NCBI GenBank assembly: GCA_013180625.2
Contig: SNVD02000401.1
Span: 62,001-126,000 of the forward strand
DNA: 64,000 nucleotides
Direction: 5' to 3'
Source: Boswellia sacra
Lineage: Eukaryota > Streptophyta > Magnoliopsida > Sapindales > Burseraceae
A program made the position numbers and the translations under genes. Below the pieces are notes generated by a model that saw only the letters and a list, made by a program, of their open reading frames with translations, ran no database searches and had not been told where the DNA came from. Below, one piece after another: positions 1 to 11,490 of this stretch. Positions within the stretch are counted from its first letter, which is position 1. The number at the start of each line of letters is the position of its first letter.

Positions 1-9
1 GGTGGTTGG

Positions 10-850
10 CAGTGGTGGACCCATGATTTTAGCTTAGAGGGGGCACCTTTATATTTTAAAATTAATATTTTTTAAACCTCAATCGTACATCAGAATTTAT
101 TAAAAAAATATATAAATAGTAGACATAATGAATCTTATATTTCTAAATTAAATAATCCTAATACAATAATCAAAGTATAAAATGCTAATACTAAATAATT
201 TATTCTATAAATGCATAACAATTATTGTTATTGATGAGTATTTATATTTAAAAAACATAGTAGAATTATCTCATTGTCATATATAAAAAAAAATTATTTA
301 TATTCATAGATTAGCATTATAATCCAATTTTCGGCTTCAATATTTGAAATTCACAAGCAAACATTTTCTACTTATTTCAAGATAACTTTCTATTGAATTG
401 TTAAAAATTTTTTTTAGACATGATGATGTCAACTTAAAAATAATTTTTTTTTAAAATATGTCTTCATATTTTTTTACAAATTATTAATTTACAATAACCA
501 TTACACTTTATCAAAAAAGGCTATAAATGTATAAAAATAATAAGAAGACTCAAGCATAATTTTTTTTTAAAATATAAAGTTTACTAATTTCATGCTATTT
601 GATACATTCAAATTATAAAAAGAAAAACATTTTTCAAATATTATATATAATATAGTAATAAAAATATAAGTTTGATAGGCTATTGATTTAAAATAAAACA
701 AAGAAAGAGAGAAAGACAATCAAAAAATTATTTTTAATTTTTCTAAGAATGGTGTAACTATAAATGATTAGAAGTGAGGAAGCAAAATGAAATTTTAAGA
801 TTTCAAAAGGTTCCTGGACCCTCCCTGGTTTCTTTTTAGGTCCGCCACTG
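10..850. mobile_element. Non-autonomous TIR element (CAGTGGCGGA-type, probably hAT-like)
   Basis: The ends are inverted repeats: CAGTGGTGGACC at 10-21 and its complement GGTCCGCCACTG at 839-850, with one mismatch. The interior is very AT-rich and has no credible reading frame. The flanks (GTGGTTGG on the left, GTCGCTGT on the right) agree at only 5 of 8 positions, so the target duplication is decayed or the left edge is misplaced. A CAGTGGCGGA-type terminus is common in small plant DNA transposons. The superfamily is inferred from end sequence only. Confidence 0.6.
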
Positions 851-2083
851 GTCGCTGTTATCTAACATGAGTTAGACTTGGAACTGCCATTTAATCATGG
901 TCAGGTTAAGTTAACTGAGGCTTAAGTTGAGCTTCTTCTTAAGTTGATAATGCTTTAGGTCCTAGTTTGTAGCAGTTTTCCTAGAGAAAACTTGATTAGT
1001 TAATTAACCAAGTTTGGGCATGATTGTAATATGGGTTGAACACATGGGCCTTCTGACTGTTGCTTAGATTAAGGGCTTTTACAGTTTGTGGGCCTTTAGG
1101 GCCTTGTTGCCACCAATTTGGGTGTCTTAATAGGCTTGGGATTTGTATGCAACATACATAATTAAAAATTATTAAGATGAGAGTTAATAAATGATTATTC
1201 TATAATCTAGCAAATTAGTTACATCATACTCTTCAAATTGCATATAAGTATTGTTACTTCTACAACTATACTTGATTTCATTCTAGACCTTTTATACGGT
1301 TTTACATACTTTACGTGATTTTTGGTAATTAGAATCCCATATAGTTGATTGTCGAAGTATCATTTTACATGTATCCAATTATTTTTGGGAAAATTCAACC
1401 TCAAAAATAAATAAGTCCAACGTTTAACATTCAATCTTCATCTTTAGACATTATTCAAGCACAGTAGAAGTAAAAGGTCATCATAGTTAGCTATTAAGTT
1501 TAGGGTCTTATTGCATGGGTTGGACTTGGACTCTTATGCTGTGCCGTGCATTTTACGAAGTTGAACAAAAAACAGGACGTCCGTATCAGCTACATGAATA
1601 TTATAATTTTGAGGTTTTAATTTATTGTCAAAATTCTCTTACTTGGCCGAAATTTAATTTATCCTACCTACTTCCCGTTGAATATCACTTGGGAGAACTA
1701 AGTCAGTCGTTCAATTTTCAATCTCTATTCGACGATTATATCTATTTTTAGTAGTTAACTTTATCATTTATGAATTCATATATAAACAAATGAAAAATAT
1801 TTAGGTGAGTTTCGGATATTATATTATTGTAGAGATATGATATATTATGTTCAATCATTCATGTTATATCATGTGTTTAATACATTATTAATATTTTTTA
1901 TTTTGGGGTGATCAAACAATTTAATACTGACTTTTCGAAAACCATGATTTCTCCCTCACCGTATACTGTCGTTTAAGGAAAAATAGGTTCTGACATAAGT
2001 AGTACCATATCAGATGGTTTAAATATCCAATACGTCCTTCTTTTAAATGGAATGGTTACATATAAATAATATAATATTAAAAA
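851..2083. other. Intergenic, nothing recognised
   Basis: AT-rich sequence. The longest frame (78 codons at 1515-1751, + strand) has no recognisable domain and no splice or UTR context supporting it as a gene. Confidence 0.5.
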
Positions 2084-2153
2084 ATTTTAAAATTGGAAAA
2101 ATAAAATAATAAATATTTATCTCTTCTCTCACTTTTTTTTTTTTGTCTCTAAG
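2084..2153 (+). repeat. Left copy of ~68-bp direct repeat
   Basis: Nearly identical to 2803-2870. Both copies run through AAATATTTATCTCTTCTCTC, then a T tract, then GTCTCTAAG. They differ at a few bases and in T-tract length. The 650 bp between them (2154-2802) begins with GGTTTGTTTGTTTTTCATC, a transposon-like start, and holds no recognised gene. The repeat is too long for a simple target duplication. Confidence 0.75.
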
Positions 2154-2802
2154 GGTTTGTTTGTTTTTCATCACTGAAGTCTGAAACTATTTAAACTTAA
2201 GTGATTGGCATTATTTTTTCTGTTTGTTTTCAATCCTAATCATTTTTTTTCAAATGCAAATGTCTGAATTTAAAAAGTGAAAAAATACCACTTAAAATAT
2301 CTGAATCTAAAAGATATTATAGACTACCAAAAATACCCCCTAAAATTATTTATCTTCTTCGATGTTCAACCTAGCCGCCTGCACATCTCCCCTCTTAACA
2401 ATTCAACTAGTCGTCGGCAGTAATAGCCTTTACTGGTGCGCATCCAGCAAGGCCTTGGGTATCAATCGAATCGTCTCAACACCCCTGCCTTGCGGACCCT
2501 TGCATCTGGCATGATTGTGCTTGCTCCTCTGTCGCTGGACTGCATCTGGCATGACTGTGTCAGCTCCTATGTTGCTGGACTGCATCTGGCATAACTGCTT
2601 GTAGCATGATATTGTTAGGCGCAATGTTGCTGGACGTGCGACGACGATCTGCAAGATTAGCTGCGGCAGTGGTGGCTGGTGCTGGTAGTTTCCAGATTTT
2701 CAAAATTTTTAATTAATTAATTATATTCTATCTTTTAAAAATAATTTGCTTAATCTATGTATATAGAAATTTTACCAATAAATTCTTAATAATTTTTAAA
2801 TG

Positions 2803-2870
2803 AATTTAAAATTAGAAAAATAAAATAATAAATATTTATCTCTTCTCTCACTTTTTTTTTTGTCTCTAAG
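2803..2870 (+). repeat. Right copy of ~68-bp direct repeat
   Basis: Partner of 2084-2153 in the same orientation. Downstream (2871-3560) is a pyrimidine-rich then GA-rich stretch containing a 75-codon frame (2860-3087) with no identifiable domain. Confidence 0.75.
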
Positions 2871-4122
2871 TCTCTTTACCTTGACTTCTGAGTTGCGCAT
2901 GTTTGTTTCTTCTCTCTCTGAAAGCCCCTCTACTCTCATGCGCTCTGATGACATGGGATGGTTCAATGATTATTCATTCTTCTCTCCACTCTTCCTACTC
3001 TCTCACGGCCTTGGTGAGTTGCTATGGTTTACTGCTTCACTAGTTTTCATGAAGTTTTTGGATGGTATTGAAGGGTTTGTGCATTGATGAAGGGTTAAGA
3101 TGTAGATTTTTTTAGGCTTTAATCGGTTGGGAGGAGTAGATCGGTGAGTTGGGAATGTGGTAGAGTCTGTGTTATCTCAATCGCTGATTACAGGAGGCAA
3201 GGATGGCAGTGGCATAGATTCTAAGGCTATATTTGAGTTCTTTTTGTTGCTCAAATAGTAATGATGCTTTGAAGGAATGTGTGAATCAAAGGATTTTGAA
3301 GCCAATGGCGGGTGATTTAGGCTAGGTTATGTTAAATTGGAGGGTTTAGTTCAGTTGTTTTCTTAAGAGAGAGGGTTTTGGGAAGAAGCTTCGAAGAAGA
3401 AGGAATGATTTTTGAGTTAAAGAGGAGAGGCTTGAGTTTGAAAGAGGATGAAAATAAGAGACGGTGGTGGTGAATTTTTCTACCTGTGCATGTGTACAGA
3501 GAGATAAAGAGGAGAAGAAGAAGACGAATTAGGCAGAGAATATGGTAGTTTAAATAAATTTTTTATTTTAAGGTTTTTTAATTGTAATTATTAATTAATA
3601 ATATTTATTATCTATTAATGCTGCTTAAACAAAATTGATCTTTTTTCTTACCATTCTATCCTTACTCCGTTAGTTTTAACAACTTATCTAAAAAAGTAAG
3701 AAAGAAATCACGTATTTTCTAAAACTCCGAGATTACATTGTTATTAGGACAAACTTAAGAGGGTTTATTAACTACCTTTTTTTAAGATTATTGTTATAAA
3801 CGTCGATTTGTTTTAATTTTTATCAATTTACTTGTTTCATTTTTCCAACCTCTTATGACAATAGGACATGATCTAATTGAATAGGCTTACCATATGAGAA
3901 GATGATTTGACAAGAAAGTTTTGTGTTTCAATTTCATTAATTTTACATTGCGTGTTATATATGCATATCAAATTTAAATCTCACTTTTGACAATCTAGAT
4001 GGGAGGAAATTATTATTATTAAATCTCCTCATAAAAATATGTATAGAGTAATACTTAATTGATTAATCTTAATTAGAAAGAGAAGGAAGGCTACCTACCT
4101 AATATACACCTAATTGAAGATG
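2871..4122. other. Intergenic, nothing recognised
   Basis: GA-rich segment around 3360-3540, then AT-rich spacer. No domain-bearing frame or structural RNA was recognised. Confidence 0.4.
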
Positions 4123-4251
<129 letters not shown>

Positions 4252-4493
4252 AAAAACGAAATTATACAAGACTCTGCTATACTATGCTAAAGTTGAAACG
4301 TTTAAAGGTCGGTGAATCTATAACTGGTCTACCTACTATAATTTTAACTTTTGGCACACTGGATCGATTAATGTAATTGGGTTTAAAATTGGCCAATCAA
4401 CATAGTGATTAACACTCTAGAAATACTATACATCATTTTATACCAAAATAAAAATCTTGAAATGTTGTGTATTATATGTTTGACTATTGGCTT

Positions 4494-4543
<50 letters not shown>
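4494..4543. repeat. (TA)n microsatellite
   Basis: An uninterrupted TA tract with one C. It creates a spurious Tyr/Ile-repeat frame on the minus strand. Confidence 0.95.
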
Positions 4544-4546
<3 letters not shown>

Positions 4547-6021
4547 AATAATATTTAAAATTTATATTAAAAATTGATGTTGTATCACTCATTCAATATT
4601 ATATAATTACTAATAAATATTTATTATATACATTAACTTTCTTATATTCATTTTTTTATTTATTTAATAATACATCAACTTTGTATATAAAATTGTATAT
4701 AAATTTTATAAGTATAATATTACCAATTATACAAATGGTAAATAAACTAATATTTAATCAACTCATAAATTTGTTCATCATCAAACAAAGACTTGTAAAG
4801 TAACTATTAAGTGATAAATATAATATTATACAATAGAGTCTGCTAATTCAATGCTAAATTGCTAGTGATATAACACAACCATGTGAAAAAAAAAATGTTG
4901 TAGTTAAGAAATATTGTGCATATCTTACGTATATGGAACGTACATTCTTCAAGAAATATATACCATTTATATTTAAGATTCGTTGGTCTTACACACGGTT
5001 ATATATTTGTCTTCTAACTTCTAAGCAGTGACAAAATTCAATTTTCTTGTTTCTATTATATTTTTAAAGAAATTAAATAGCATGGATTTGTTTCATATCA
5101 ATTTTTTTTTTGAAAAACTATTTTGTTGAATTAGACACTTAATTATTTAATTATATTATAAAAGACGACAACGATTATATATATTAACAAATGTATGGAG
5201 TCAAATATCTGTTGCTAATTAATTCATAATCCAAAATTGTTTATTTGGTCAGCACCAAATTAATTGGGTAGGATATATCTGAGGCTGTCCATCTGTTGAA
5301 GAATTCCAATTTCAATAGGTAGGTGCATTTGGACATTTAATTAAGAGCTTTTCAATATCCTAAATTACACCTGATCATCTTTTTCATTATATATAGAGAT
5401 ATATATGAATATGCAATGTATATTCATTTACCTATTTAATTAAGAGGATTTGGAAGTGGAAAGATTGGCTGGGAAACTTTATTTAATGGTATTGGTAGTT
5501 TTTTTAATTTAGTTACTTAATTTGAATCCGTCAATGAATAAGTAAATGACATCATAACATAAAGATCAATGCATAAAATTAAGAATTACAGTTACTGGCG
5601 AGTGTAAGTAAAGTACTATATGATATAATTAACTATAAAAAGAAAAAACATTTATTATATTATATTATATACAAGCAATGCAAGCGAATAAAACGCAGAT
5701 TATTCAATGAAGGACCACTTGAAGGGTACAAGACAAACAAAATGTCAAAAAGTTTGAATATTTAAAAAGATTTTCTGGGAACCAATTAACAAGTTCCAGA
5801 GACTCGATCGGAGAAAAATATATTCATATTTACATTAAGCAAAGCAAGTTTGACTAAATAATGTGTACGTGTTATTATATTCCAACTTGAAGAAAGGGCA
5901 AGGTTTACCAACCATGCAAGGAAACTTTCAGCATAAATAGGATTGATAGCTGTGGAAATATTGATGATCAAGACAGTTGATCTTCTAATAAACATTTTCC
6001 AAAAGTCCTCTCTGGCTCTCC
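4544..6021. other. Upstream region of the CML gene
   Basis: AT-rich, without recognisable repeats or genes. It should contain the promoter of the CML gene, but I see no clear TATA box at a plausible distance from the ATG. Short minus-strand frames here (for example 5786-5995) lack support. Confidence 0.4.
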
Positions 6022-7282
6022 ATGTTGCGATTTGGAAGTTCGCGCAAGAAGAAACAATACATGGGAGATGTGTTGCCTGAAGAACAGATTTTTGAGTTTC
6101 AGGAAGCTTTTTGTCTACTAGACAAGGATGGAGATGGTACTGTACTTCTTCTAACTTAACTACTACTTATTAACTTTGATTCTCGATTCCCCTGTGACTT
6201 AATTGATTTGATATGATCAAATTAATTAAGTGAATAGGATATGATCATCTAGCTATTTGGTTAGCGTTACTGTTACATGCATGCTCTCTTAAAAGTTGGA
6301 TTCTGAGCCACATGATGAGTGAGTCAAGTATATATCTCAAGATTTTGCAAGTTTTATCATGCAACAATTATATTATTTACGTGAAATTGACTCTTTCCAA
6401 GTAACAAACGTTGCTTTGTTACTTATAGTACATGGGACTTTTTGTCCTATATATATTAAGTGTTTTGTTTTATTTTATTTTAAAGGTTGCATTACCATCG
6501 ACGAACTGGCTGCTGCAATTAGATCATTAGATGAAAATCCAACAGACGAAGAACTTCAAAACATGATGAGGGAAGTTGATGTTGACGGTAGTGGAACTAT
6601 AGAATTTGGGGAGTTCTTGAATCTCATGGCAAGAAAAATGAAGGTAATATTAATTAAGATAGTATTTCCATCTTTTTATATATAGAAAACATGTGAAAAT
6701 ATATATATGAAAGATTTTATTACATACAGATCAAGTGGGGTGATAATATTACTCCTTCAACATCGTTTCATCATGGACTGATTGACGAGAATTTGTGATT
6801 GCATTTGATCATGTATACAATACAGGAAAGCGAAGCCGACGAAGAACTGAGAGAAGCTTTCAAAGTATTTGACAAAGACCAAGATGGTTACATATCACCT
6901 AATGAGGTTGAATTCTTCTTCATCCACATTTCATGATTTTAATATGTTCATGATCCTGAAATAAAATTAAATTGCTACTCATAAATTAATATTCATGCAT
7001 GCTTCACCAAACTTGACAAAATTAGATAAGCTAATTGGTTATTACTTAATTATGTATCCATTGTTAATTTCTCTTCTGGGTTTTTCTCATTGGTTCAAAA
7101 ACATATATAATTCTTAAATTCTTAATTTAAGTGTTAAATATATGCAGTTGAGGCATGTAATGATGAACCTGGGAGAAAAACTGACGGATGAAGATCTAGA
7201 AGAGATGGTAAGAGAGGCTGATCTTGATGGTGATGGTCAAATTAACTATGAAGAATTCGTGAGAATGATGTTGGCTGTTTGA
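6022..7282 (+). CDS. Calmodulin / calmodulin-like protein, four EF-hands (CML8/CML11-like)
   Basis: Ca2+ sensor of cytosol or nucleus that binds target proteins. Four exons: 6022-6136, 6486-6643, 6826-6906 and 7148-7282. All introns are GT-AG and all phases are consistent. The first intron splits the Gly codon at the end of EF-loop 1 (phase 1), the usual plant calmodulin position. Starting at ATG 6061 the protein is 149 residues, exactly calmodulin length, with canonical loops at residues 21-32 (DKDGDGCITIDE), 57-68 ([12 protein letters not shown]), 94-105 ([12 protein letters not shown]) and 130-141 ([12 protein letters not shown]). The in-frame ATG at 6022 adds a basic 13-residue leader ([13 protein letters not shown]). 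ATG 6061 has G at +4 and looks the better start. The [12 protein letters not shown] segment resembles the CML8/CML11 group more than conventional calmodulin. No disabling mutation is seen; this is the only intact host gene in the window. Confidence 0.95.
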
Positions 7283-9780
7283 TATTTTTTAATGAAATTG
7301 ATCAGAATCATGAGCAAGCCAAAGCCTGGGGATAGTTGAATTATATATATTTACAGCAGAAATAGAATCATAAAATTAATTAATGTAAGGGTAATGAAAA
7401 TCAATTCCCGGCCTCCAAGGCGCTCATTCTGCTGATATATTAAAACAACTCTATTCATTATGATTTCAAAAAGATTATCATCAGATCTTTCTATTCAAAA
7501 AAAAAAAAAAAACTGAAAATTTTTTCCCGTTGTTACTTTTATCATTAGTTTCATGTACATGTCTTTTATATGGTTCCATTTGATTTTGATATAATTAACT
7601 CTGGGAATTTGAGTTCTCTTATATAGAGTGTATCAATGTTTAAGCACATATAATCATCATAGTGGCACTATTTATCTGAAACTGAGTAACTTTTTTTTTT
7701 TTCCTTTAAGGGATTTATTTGTCAACTACAAAATTTAAATGTACTATGATTACACAAAATCTTTGTTTATTTACACTTTATATAGAGCTCAAATTTCATA
7801 AATACTTGAATCGAAATTGGATAGTCCATATGGATATTTGTTTTTTAAATTTGAAGTTTCTGTATGATCTAAAACAGAGGATTATTATTTCTTTTTCGAC
7901 GTATTGGTGACATTGAGGCATTTTCATTGACATAGAAAATGTTAACGTTATTAATTTTAAATCAAAATGCTAAATGTCTAAATAATTTCTTTAATTGTTA
8001 TTAAAAATCTAGCTTTAGTTAATAAATTACATCTAAACTATATATGATTATATCAGTCAATCATAAACATTGCATTTGTTATTTGAATAACTTCTCTATT
8101 TATTTTCGTATAAATAACTATTAAGAGTATTAATATTGACATGAACATATATAGTTTTACCATTCTAAAAACATAATCAAACGCATGACAATATTATTAT
8201 ACACAAGTTGTTAGTTTTCACATATTTTTTACTGATAAAATACAAAGTTATTAGAAAATAATCCTTGCAAGATTCAACATTTACAAGGATATAACTGTCA
8301 AAATGTTTGATTTTCAGATATTTTTTCTTTGAAAAGATAAATCACTTAGTTGCTTTTCTATAAAAATAAAAAAAAACCATAAAAAATTAGCTTATGATCA
8401 TGATCAAATTGTGGACGTTTAAATATATTTATATTTCAAAGTAATTAATTTAGACGTTTTGATCAGATTGCCAATAATAATAAAAAAAATTATGACACCA
8501 TAAACTCTGTAGTAGCCTTTCAAATAGTTCAAACATTTTTGTATCTGTTTAATTTTTAATTAATTTAAAGTTTAAATAAAGTATACTATGATTTTGAGTT
8601 AACAAATATTGAGCTATGCTATTTAAAAAAAAACATTTGCAAATGTTTTTAAAATAAAGTTAATACTTTTCTATGTATAAAAGAACTCTCTATCATATTT
8701 CTTTGCAACTTTACAAAACTTTAAAGAGAAATTTTGTGTCCAATAACTTTATAGGTCAGATAATTGATTCAAAATAGGAAATAATTCATATCCCAAAAAA
8801 AAGAAAAAAAGAAAAAAACAGAAGAAGAAAAGGATAGATATTGATCTTAGTTTGCATATCCTCTAGCATTAAATACTTTATAAGGAGTCAAATAAAAAAA
8901 TTAATTTGAAGTAAAAGACAATCTTTTTAGGAAATTTCTCTTATAAAGATAGGTAGAAGGATAAAACTAGTAAAGAAGGAATGTACTTTATTGTCTTACT
9001 TTAACCAAAACCTTTTTGTATATGAAAACTCAATGCTTGTGTTGAGAGAAGTCTTCATGATTCTCCCAATCTCCTTTGATTTTGTTTAGTTTTGTTAAAC
9101 CATGAAGAATTCGTGAGAACTGGGAAGGATTTGGTTGTTAAAATGTTCAGATGCTATTTGCAGCTTTGAGTTGATTCTGTTGAATGCAACAAAGGCATCA
9201 AGATTAATTAGCGTTGAAGTAACTGGTTGTTATATTTATAATGACTATAGCAGTTAGCAAATCGAGATTGTAATCCACATTTTTTATTCATTAAAAAAAA
9301 CTTATATTTGTCTAGCAATTTGCGTAGTTCATCACAAGCGCTCTATCTGATGCTAACATATATTGCCTGCGGCAGCCAGCCTAGCGTGGCTGGTGAAGGA
9401 TGACGATTCAGAAGAATAGCTTGGTAATTAAGGAGGATTAGCTTCAATTAATGCTCCCAGGGAATCATCCGCATCAAAAAAATCAATCCCTAAAGAAAAT
9501 CAGAATTCAGATATCAAACATGCTATATTATTATATTTGCGGGCATGAACTCATTACAATACAAGCTCTCCAAGGCGCAAAGCTATCCTTTAATTGTTTT
9601 AATTTGGGTTATGGACATGCCATGATGCCCAGTAACTATACGATCCTTGATATATAGGCTGCGAGGCACAGATCCACGCTAGTACAAGTTATATAAAGGC
9701 TCAATAAGTTGACACTTTTTCAATTGTTTTTATACTGCTCTCAATATAACTCTATGATGATCAACCAAGGAGATTTTTTG
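7283..9780. other. 3' flank and intergenic spacer
   Basis: AT-rich and gene-free. It contains poly-A tracts (about 7498-7512, 8798-8818) and short frames without domains (7719-7910, 9451-9657). The 3' UTR of the CML gene should lie in the first few hundred bases. Confidence 0.4.
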
Positions 9781-10466
9781 GAAAATTAAAAAAATAGACA
9801 AAATTAGGGGCCTTTATTGAAATATGGACATATCCTCAAAACTTTTGATACCATAGACACTTTGAACATAAAATAACTAAAATGCCCTTAGGAATTCAAT
9901 TTATTCGTTCCACTCTTTATTTCCCTCTTCCTTCCACTTACCTCCTCCTATTCTATAACCGTCTGTTGTTGAAACTTTGATAAGCCTCGACACCATCCAA
10001 GTTAGCCATTCGAAACGCAGCACCGTGGAAATATATATATATAATTCTGTTCACCCAAGGAGCAAGTACATTTGGAACCTTTCAGGAGAGAAGCAAGAGG
10101 AAGGAGGAGAGAAGCAAGGGCAATCAGGTAAGTTCGGTATTTGTTTCTTTTTAAAATTTTGCTTGTTTGAAGTGATATTGGCCTTGTGAAGATTGAAAAT
10201 AACGCTTAGATTAGGCATAACCGAAGGATTAGAGATTGTATATAGAAAATCTACAAATTTGAATTAATTAGGGATTTGGACTAGATTTAGAGATTTTGAT
10301 TGCGGGATTTGAGTTTCCGATTGTATTTTATGCTTATTCTGTGATTGTGGGCTAAATGGGGTGTGATTTGGATGTTTTGGAGGTTGGATGTGCGTAAAAA
10401 TGATGGAAACCGACGAGTTCCGTCGCGACATAGACGATAGCGAGTGTTGGTCGATGCTTAACACTT

Positions 10467-11165
10467 GACAAAATGTGTCGAGTCTCGTCAGATGCAGCAA
10501 TTGACACTTGCCATCAAGGCATTTACGAAGACATCGAGTGTTAGTTTCGTGTAAATCGACGTTTGGTGCACCAAAACCATGTGTCTGACACTCAACGACA
10601 TGTAATTAGGGATGTCGAGTGCCGGTTTCATGGGCTTTGGGTGCAGTTGTCAGTTAACGTGAAATTGACACTCGATGAGATGAAAACGAGTTACGTCGAC
10701 AAAATGTGTCAAGTATCGTCAGATGCCACAATCGACATTCACCATCAAGGCATTTACAAAGACATCAAGCATCAGTTTTGTGTAAACCGACATTTGGTGC
10801 ACCAAAACGATGTATCCGACACTCGACGACATGTAATTGGGGAATGTCGAGTGTTAGTTTCATGGGCTTTGAATGCAGTTGTCGGTTAACATGAAACTGA
10901 AACTCGATGAAAGTGAAAACGAGTTACGTTGACAAAATGTGTCGATTATCGTTAGATGCCACAACCGACACTCGCCATCAAGGCGTTTGCAAAGACATCG
11001 AGTGTCGGTTTCATGTAAACTGACATGTAGTGCACCAAAATCATGTATCCGATACTTGACGACATGTAATTGGGGAATGTCGAGTGTCAGTTTCATGGGC
11101 TTTGGATGCAGTTGTCGGTTAACGTGAAACTGACACTCGATGAAAGTGAAAATGAGTTACGTCAA
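10467..11165 (+). repeat. Three tandem ~232-bp repeats
   Basis: Units begin at 10,467, 10,698 and 10,931 with GACAAAATGTGTC. Each carries an inverted motif with arms CACTCGAC and GTCGAGTG about 18 bp apart, and the shared phrase GGTGCACCAAAA or a close variant. The several overlapping 60-110-codon frames here are by-products of the repeat, not genes. Position suggests a MULE terminal or subterminal array. Confidence 0.85.
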
Positions 11166-11490
11166 GTGTCGGTTACATAATCCGCGTGACTCAAAGCCAG
11201 ATAGATGAATCCGAAGAGGATACTTTGTCGGATTCTAAATCCGACTCTTGACGAGGCCGACATCCGACATAGTCTTATTGTCGGATGTTCAACTTCTCGG
11301 ATGTTAGTTCTAGTAATCGGGCATAAGTTTCTTCAGATATTGGATGGAGTACATTTAGCGTTGGTTTATTTCTTCGAGCTCTGTCAAGCATGTCGAGCTC
11401 TATCGAGCGTTTTGACAGATTGCAGGTTTTAGCCTTGTTTTTTGCCTTTTTTCCATCATATATAACTAACAAGTACTTTTTTTTTAACAG

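Noticed and set aside
1515..1751. 78-codon frame as a possible small gene
   Set aside because: No recognisable domain, no splice or promoter context; AT-rich intergenic DNA gives such frames by chance.
2860..3087. 75-codon frame after the right direct repeat
   Set aside because: No family recognised, and it begins inside the repeat, so it is not supported as a gene.
10563..11127. Several overlapping 60-108-codon frames on both strands
   Set aside because: They are by-products of the 232-bp tandem repeats and have no domain or codon structure.
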